Positions 58,342 to 64,000 of a stretch of 64,000 bases of DNA are shown piece after piece; positions within the stretch are counted from its first letter, which is position 1, and every line of letters starts with the position of its first letter. The notes beneath the pieces are model-generated. The model did not search any database, had not been told where the DNA came from, and saw only the letters and a program-made list of their open reading frames with translations. The stretch lies in the NCBI GenBank assembly GCA_025361145.1, contig JANYAV010000004.1, positions 1-64,000 of the forward strand, in the 5' to 3' direction. The stretch comes from Dehalococcoidia bacterium (lineage in GTDB: Bacteria > Chloroflexota > Dehalococcoidia > Dehalococcoidales > UBA3254). The translations under genes were made by a program, and so were the position numbers.

Positions 58342-58824
58342 ATGAAATCATTAGATAAGGAAACTAATTCGTATCCTACCCCGTTGGAATGTTCTGCCCA
58401 GTTAGTTGAACTGACTCCGGCCATCATGATCCGTATCCGGGGTGAGATGCGTCGTCGGACTCTGCCCGGACTATCGATTCAACAATTCCGGGCCCTCAAC
58501 TATTTACGCAGACATCCGCAGTCGTCTTTATCCAGGCTTTCAGCCCATCTTGGATTGACTCCGCCTTCCACCTCAAAACTGGTACAGCAACTGGTGGCTA
58601 AGCAAGTGATTAGCCGACGCAGCGCCGCAGACCGGCGTCGAATCTCGTTGTCACTTACACAGCTAGGTATTTCAGCATTTACCACCGCTCGCCTCGAAAC
58701 ACAGCAGCAACTGGCTGTGGACCTCACTTGCTTGACCCAAGATGAGTTATCCACACTATCAAAAGGCTTGCTGGTTCTGAGCAAGGCATTTATGGGAGGA
58801 GCAGCAGGTGTCAATCTACCTTAG
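58342..58824 (+). CDS. MarR family transcriptional regulator
   Basis: SIQQFRALNYLRRHPQSSLSRLSAHLGLTPPSTSKLVQQLVAKQVISRRSAADRRRISLSLT; overlaps the downstream ABC gene. Confidence 0.92.
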   Translation: MKSLDKETNSYPTPLECSAQLVELTPAIMIRIRGEMRRRTLPGLSIQQFRALNYLRRHPQSSLSRLSAHLGLTPPSTSKLVQQLVAKQVISRRSAADRRRISLSLTQLGISAFTTARLETQQQLAVDLTCLTQDELSTLSKGLLVLSKAFMGGAAGVNLP

Positions 58825-60607
58825 ACTATACAGGATTGTGCTTAAATATGGCCGACGCGTCGCGCTGGCCTGGTTGTGCGTCTTTGGTGCAGCCGGGTTT
58901 CAGTTGGTCAGTCCACAATTGGTGTCCTGGGCGATCGACCAGGGCATCACCCAGGCGCAGGCACAGCATTATCTTTTGATAGTGGCTGCTGCGGCTATAT
59001 TTGGGGCAGCGGCATTTCGTTCGATTTTTCAATATGGCAGACAATATTTGGGGCAGGTTCTGGGACAGAATGTGGCTTATGATTTACGTAATGCCATTTA
59101 TAACCGTCTGCAGCATTTGTCTTTCGCCTACCATGATCAACATCAAACGGGACAATTGATGTCTCGGGCGACGCAGGATGTTGAGGCCGTGCAGCAATTT
59201 GTCCAGATGGGTGTCTTGCAGGCGGTCTATTTCGTGGTTTTTATCGGGGGAGCGCTCATTTTAATGTTTATTAGCAATTGGCGGCTCGCCCTGATAACAG
59301 TGCCATTTTTATTGTTCATTGCTTTAAGTTCATGGCTCTTTAGTGGAAAACTGCGGGCGGTCTGGTATCGTGTTCAGAATGGTCTGGCGCGGCTTACTTC
59401 TGTTCTGCAAGAGAACCTATCCGGCGTCCGGGTAGTCAAGTCCTTTGGCAGGGAAGAACTGGAAATCCAGAAGTTTAATCAGGAAGCCGAGGAACTTTTC
59501 AAAGATTCATATGAATCTACCCGTCTCCAGTCTTTATCTATACCTACCATGACCGGTATTTGGATGCTGGGGCTGGCCGTCACCATCTGGTATGGCGGCA
59601 GAGAAATTGTCGCTGCTAGGCTGACTGCGGGTGAATTGGCCAGTTTCGCGTTGTATTTAACCTTGCTGCAGCAGCCGCTGCGTATGCTGGGCAACGTTAT
59701 TAACGTGACGGCTAGAGCCTATTCCGCCGGCCAGCGCATTTTTGAGGTTCTGGATGCCGAGTCTGCCGTAAAAGAAATAAAGAATGCCCCAGAATTACGG
59801 GATGTCGAGGGTCACGTCAGTTTTGAAAATGTTTCCTTCGGCTATAATAGGCTTAGCCCTGTTCTTGGCGGTGTTAATATCGATGCCAAACCAGGCCAGG
59901 TGGTGGCTTTGTTGGGGCCGACTGGCAGCGGCAAGACTACCATAGTCAATTTATTGCCTCGCTTCTATGATGTCACACAAGGCCGCATTACCATAGACGG
60001 AAAAGATATCCGTGAAGTAACTATTGCTTCATTGAGACGCTGTATGACTATCGTACAGCAGGAGGTATTTCTTTTTACAGGTACTATCCGTGACAATATC
60101 TGTTATGGCATTCCTGATGCGACTCAGGAGCAAATCGAACGCGCAGCTAAGACTGCCCATATTCACGATTTCATTATTAATAACATGGATCAGGGTTATG
60201 ATACCTGGGTCGGTGAGCGCGGATCGACTCTCTCAGGGGGACAAAAACAACGGGTAGCAATGGCCCGCACCCTGTTGCTCAACCCTCCTATTTTGATTCT
60301 TGATGATTCCACTTCGGCGGTAGATACTGAGACAGAATATCTCATTCAGCAAGCGCTGCAGGAAGTGATGAAAGGACGCACTACTTTCGTAATTGCCCAG
60401 CGTCTGCGTACCATTAAAAAAGCTGACCAAATCCTGGTACTGGATAGAGGCAAGATAGTTGAGCACGGCTGTCACGAGGAATTGCTTAAAACAGACGGAT
60501 TCTATCGTCGTATCTATGACCTGGAGTTACGCGACCAGGAAGAAGCGTTAAACCAATCAATATCCGGTACGGTTTATGGTCAACAAATTACCGAGAAGGG
60601 AGTTTAA
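58808..60607 (+). CDS. ABC exporter (TMD-NBD), first half of heterodimeric pair
   Basis: GPTGSGKTTIVNLLPRFYD, LSGGQKQRVAMARTLLLNPPILILDDSTSAVD. Confidence 0.94.
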   Translation: MSIYLRLYRIVLKYGRRVALAWLCVFGAAGFQLVSPQLVSWAIDQGITQAQAQHYLLIVAAAAIFGAAAFRSIFQYGRQYLGQVLGQNVAYDLRNAIYNRLQHLSFAYHDQHQTGQLMSRATQDVEAVQQFVQMGVLQAVYFVVFIGGALILMFISNWRLALITVPFLLFIALSSWLFSGKLRAVWYRVQNGLARLTSVLQENLSGVRVVKSFGREELEIQKFNQEAEELFKDSYESTRLQSLSIPTMTGIWMLGLAVTIWYGGREIVAARLTAGELASFALYLTLLQQPLRMLGNVINVTARAYSAGQRIFEVLDAESAVKEIKNAPELRDVEGHVSFENVSFGYNRLSPVLGGVNIDAKPGQVVALLGPTGSGKTTIVNLLPRFYDVTQGRITIDGKDIREVTIASLRRCMTIVQQEVFLFTGTIRDNICYGIPDATQEQIERAAKTAHIHDFIINNMDQGYDTWVGERGSTLSGGQKQRVAMARTLLLNPPILILDDSTSAVDTETEYLIQQALQEVMKGRTTFVIAQRLRTIKKADQILVLDRGKIVEHGCHEELLKTDGFYRRIYDLELRDQEEALNQSISGTVYGQQITEKGV

Positions 60608-60609
60608 TT

Positions 60610-62490
60610 ATGGCTTTTGGAGGATGGGGCGCGGGTGGTCGTGATGTAATGAGTGGCAGGGGAGGAGGAGGAGGGGTTAATAGACTTCGTAGGGCAGTAG
60701 ATGGTTGGTCCGATGATGCTCTGGGAAAAGCCTATGATAATAAAGTCGTGATGCGCCTGGCTAAATATGCTGTTCCCTTTAAAATCAGGCTTATCATAGG
60801 CATTTTGGGAACTATCATATTTTCAGCGGCTTCATTCAGCCAGCCTTTTATGATAGGGAATGCCATTAATGCCGCTATATCAGGTAATACCCATGATCTA
60901 ATTATGTACAGTCTGATCATGGTAGGTCTGGCGATAATCGGCTGGGGATCATATTTTGGTTATATGACCAGCACTTCGTGGATGGGACACCGTGTTTTGC
61001 TGACCCTGCGTAAAGAGATGTTTAGCCATCTTCAGAAGCTTTCTATGAGTTTTTATGATCGCAATGAAGTAGGCCGGGTGATGTCACGCGTTCAGAATGA
61101 TGTTACTGCTCTGCAAGACCTCTTGACTCAGGGTTTCTTTACTGTTTTGGCGGACATCTTCGGTTTAGCCATAGTGTTATTCTGGATGTTTAAAATGGAT
61201 TGGGTCCTGGCTTTGGCTACTATGGGGTTATTGCCCTTCCTGGTGTTGGCGCTTTGGATATGGCAGGAACGCGCCAAGAGAGCTTTCATTAAAGTACGCA
61301 TGGCAATATCTATAGTCAATTCCAACCTCCAGGAAAATATCTCCGGTGTCCGTGTCATTCAAAGTCTCAACCGTGAAGACGAAAACTTGCGGCGTTTTGA
61401 TAAAGTCAATAACGATAATTTTAGCGCTAACGTTTCGGCGGCGAAGCTCACCGCTATCATCAACCCTGCATTAGAAATTTCGGTGGCGATAGCGACCGCT
61501 GTGGTTATTGGATTGGGAGGCTATCGGGTTATGAACAACTTGACCACCATTGGTGTGATTGTGGCCTTTGCCCTCTACGTCCAACGTTTTTTTGACCCGG
61601 TGCGGGAGATGGTAATGCAATATGCGACGCTGCAACGGTCTATGGCCGGTGGACAACGTGCTTTTGAGGTATTGGATACCAAGCCTGAGATTGTGGATAA
61701 GCCCAATGCCATTGTGCTTTCAGCTATCGAGGGGAAAGTTGAGTTTGAACATGTCGGCTTGAGTTATATTGAAGGTGTCCCCGTTCTAAATGATATAAAT
61801 CTAAAAGTAGCTCCCGGTGAGACTATCGCTCTGGTCGGCCAGACTGGCAGCGGGAAAACCAGCATCACCGCGCTTATCTCACGCCTTTATGACGTTACTG
61901 CCGGGAGCGTAAAGATTGACGGTTATGATGTACGTGACGTACAACGTGCCTCTCTGGTACGGCAAATGGGGGTTGTCCTGCAGGACCCCTTCATCTTTTC
62001 TGGTACTGTTGCTGATAACATCCGGTATGGACGTCCCGAGGCCACCGATGCTCAGGTTAGGCAGGCAGCGGAGGCAGTCGGTGCTGACGATTTTATCAAA
62101 CGGCTCGAGAAAGGTTATGATGCGGAACTGGTCGAACGTGGCCAAAATCTGTCACTCGGGCAACGTCAGCTCTTAAGTTTTGCAAGGGCGATTGTGGCTG
62201 AACCCAAAATACTGATATTGGATGAGGCTACTGCCAGAGTAGATAGCTCCACCGAAGCCGTGATTCAGCAGGCACTGAAAAGGTTGTTGAAAGGACGGAC
62301 ATCATTCGTTATTGCTCACCGCTTATCGACTATCCGCGGCGCAGACCGCATAGTGGCTCTGGATAAAGGTAGGATCATGGAAATCGGGACTCACAACGAG
62401 TTACTGGCGCGAGACGGTGTTTACAGTCGCCTTTATAAGATGACCTATGAATCTCAGGGCCGGCGCGAAAGTCCTCCTCCGACCAAATAA
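60610..62490 (+). CDS. ABC exporter (TMD-NBD), second half of heterodimeric pair
   Basis: GQTGSGKTSITALISRLYD, LSLGQRQLLSFARAIVAEPKILILDEATARVD, FVIAHRLSTIRGAD. Confidence 0.94.
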   Translation: MAFGGWGAGGRDVMSGRGGGGGVNRLRRAVDGWSDDALGKAYDNKVVMRLAKYAVPFKIRLIIGILGTIIFSAASFSQPFMIGNAINAAISGNTHDLIMYSLIMVGLAIIGWGSYFGYMTSTSWMGHRVLLTLRKEMFSHLQKLSMSFYDRNEVGRVMSRVQNDVTALQDLLTQGFFTVLADIFGLAIVLFWMFKMDWVLALATMGLLPFLVLALWIWQERAKRAFIKVRMAISIVNSNLQENISGVRVIQSLNREDENLRRFDKVNNDNFSANVSAAKLTAIINPALEISVAIATAVVIGLGGYRVMNNLTTIGVIVAFALYVQRFFDPVREMVMQYATLQRSMAGGQRAFEVLDTKPEIVDKPNAIVLSAIEGKVEFEHVGLSYIEGVPVLNDINLKVAPGETIALVGQTGSGKTSITALISRLYDVTAGSVKIDGYDVRDVQRASLVRQMGVVLQDPFIFSGTVADNIRYGRPEATDAQVRQAAEAVGADDFIKRLEKGYDAELVERGQNLSLGQRQLLSFARAIVAEPKILILDEATARVDSSTEAVIQQALKRLLKGRTSFVIAHRLSTIRGADRIVALDKGRIMEIGTHNELLARDGVYSRLYKMTYESQGRRESPPPTK

Positions 62491-62526
62491 CCAGGAATTT
62501 GGATACATAAAGAATGAACAGGTCTG

Positions 62527-63518
62527 GTGTATAACAATAAAATGTGCGAAGAATTACTACCTGGATTTTACAAAATCAATATTCCTTTGCCCAATAGCTC
62601 CCTGAAGTATCTCAATTCGTATATAGTTTTAGGATCTACCAGATTTTTAATTATAGATACAGGGCTTAACCGGCCCGAATGTCTGAATCAGTTTTTAAAA
62701 GCGCTAAATACATTGAACCTGGATTTGAACCAGGCTGATTTTTTTATAACTCATGCGCATTCCGACCACGATGGTCTTTTAGGCCATCTTGCTAAACCAA
62801 GCTCAAAAGTATATTTAAATGAAAAAGAAATACCCAGTTTTAACCCCGATGAGAAACAAAAAAGGCGAAAGATACGTCACGAATTTTATCTGTCTAATGG
62901 TTACCCCGAAGAAGAATACCAGTTAGCTATAAAAATAATATAGGTATACTCTATGGCTTGAAAAGCCATATTGATCTTACCCCTCTCAGGGAAGGCAATT
63001 GGTTAGGGGTTGGTGATTATCACTTTCAATGCATCGAGACGCCGGGACATTCCTCAGGGCATATGTGTCTTTATGAACCAGCCAGGAAGGTGCTTATTGC
63101 TGGAGATCATATCCTGAACGATATAACCCCCAATATCACCTGGGCGCCGGACTTCGAGAATCCTTTAGATCAATATTTTAAGAGTTTGAACAAAGTTGAT
63201 GCTCTTGACGTGAACCTGGTTTTGCCCGGGCACCGGACCATAAATAAGGATCACCATAATCGTATCAAAGAAATAAAGAAACATCATCAGCGCAGGCTGG
63301 ATGAAGTAATTCTGGCTTTAAAAGATGGGGAACAGACGGCTTTTCACATAGCCTCAAAATTAAGCTGGGACATCAAATATAGCAGCTGGGAGAGCTTTCC
63401 GCCAGGCGCAAAATCCTTTGCCGTTGGGGAAGCTCTGGCGCATATCAAATACCTGGAATGCGATGGCCGCATAGAATGCCTCACCAAAGACAATCAGTAC
63501 TTCTATGCTCTGATATAA
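62527..63518 (+). pseudogene. MBL-fold hydrolase split by an apparent -1 frameshift near 62931-62940
   Basis: N-terminal half has FFITHAHSDHDGLLGHL; C-terminal half (62958..63518) has CIETPGHSSGHMCLYEPARKVLIAGDHIL in another frame; overlapping frame reads YKNNIGILYGLKSHIDLTPL across the junction. Confidence 0.75.
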
Positions 63519-63833
63519 ATTGTTTATTTAGCGAGCAAAACTGACAACCGGAATTTTAAGGGTGCCAGGCATTTAACCCCACCTTGCAGAATAGGTAATT
63601 TCCGGCAACGAAAAGTAGCAAGTTCCAAATGAGCTGTGTGTTTGACATACTGTTTTTTATTATGATAAGCTAGCTCAATAGTTATGATATTGGAGATAAG
63701 TTTGAGGATGACTCTAACTTTGAATTTTGAGCAGATGGACTATATCTACGCCGTGCGCACAAGGTGCGCTGGGGGGCTAGGTATGGCAAATTTAAGATTA
63801 AATTAAACTAATTGTGATTACAGAGATATTTTG

Positions 63834-63864
63834 AATACCTCCCCAAGGCGGGAGGTATTTTTTT
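63834..63864 (+). terminator. Intrinsic terminator-like hairpin in the leader of the 63928 gene
   Basis: AATACCTCCC-caaggc-GGGAGGTATT then T run. Confidence 0.8.
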
Positions 63865-63927
63865 GGAACAGAGCCATCCCGTACTATTTTGTTAAGTGCA
63901 TATTAAATATAGATTGGAGAGCACGCT

Positions 63928-64000
63928 GTGAGAAAAACAGATACGCACCCAGGAGAGTGGAGATGGGAAGAAGACGGGGTAACTATCACCAGGACCATCG
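63928..64000 (+). CDS. N-terminus of a CDS truncated by the window edge; possibly molybdopterin-oxidoreductase-like
   Basis: GTG after GGAGA; reads VRKTDTHPGEWRWEEDGVTITRTI, open to the window end. Family call is weak. Confidence 0.4.
   Translation, partial: MRKTDTHPGEWRWEEDGVTITRTI

Noticed and set aside
62941-62943. TAG read-through (pyrrolysine) in the MBL gene
   Set aside because: The downstream coding frame is offset by one nucleotide, so read-through of TAG would not restore it.
1-64000. CRISPR arrays, tRNA/rRNA genes, prophage or transposase genes
   Set aside because: No regularly spaced direct repeats of CRISPR size, no tRNA cloverleaf other than the tmRNA ends, and no transposase/integrase/phage proteins recognised among the ORFs.

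Overview
The window looks like a chromosomal segment from an anaerobic bacterium, plausibly Chloroflexota/Dehalococcoidia; this is inferred from gene content and was not tested. The left part (about 0.9-25.8 kb) is mostly housekeeping: an Lrp/AsnC regulator with an aminotransferase, degV, recN, prmA, a NifU-C protein, glgC, a near-complete aromatic amino acid supercluster (aroF-aroB-aroD-aroE-aroK-aroA-aroC-pheA-tyrA), smpB and the tmRNA gene ssrA. The right part (about 26-63 kb) is accessory and dominated by CoA-thioester metabolism: split ADP-forming acyl-CoA synthetase, enoyl-CoA hydratase, Zn-ribbon/thiolase pair, PaaK, MaoC, two CaiB/BaiF CoA-transferases, a B12-dependent glutamate-mutase-like S/E pair and a carboxyltransferase. 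The standout locus is 46.3-58.2 kb. The two ORFs at 46313..46621 and 46670..48124 are one reading frame interrupted by an in-frame TGA in the context N-A-G-U-G-S-C-S-T-S-C-G, i.e. a UGSC-type selenoprotein of 603 codons with a candidate bacterial SECIS hairpin just downstream. It sits beside a Sec-less paralogue, two paralogous orphan solute-binding lipoproteins and two tandem old-yellow-enzyme-type Fe-S flavoenzymes, which suggests a duplicated and undescribed redox/uptake cassette. Two intergenic repeat families were also found: heptad arrays of (G/A)AGCTNN, and about 45-50 bp double-palindrome hairpins (AAGGTCTCACCTT...AAGGTGAGACCTT) with compensatory variation. A degenerate ssrA 3'-end-like segment lies about 6.3 kb downstream of ssrA. 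All calls come from reading the sequence; no database search was run.
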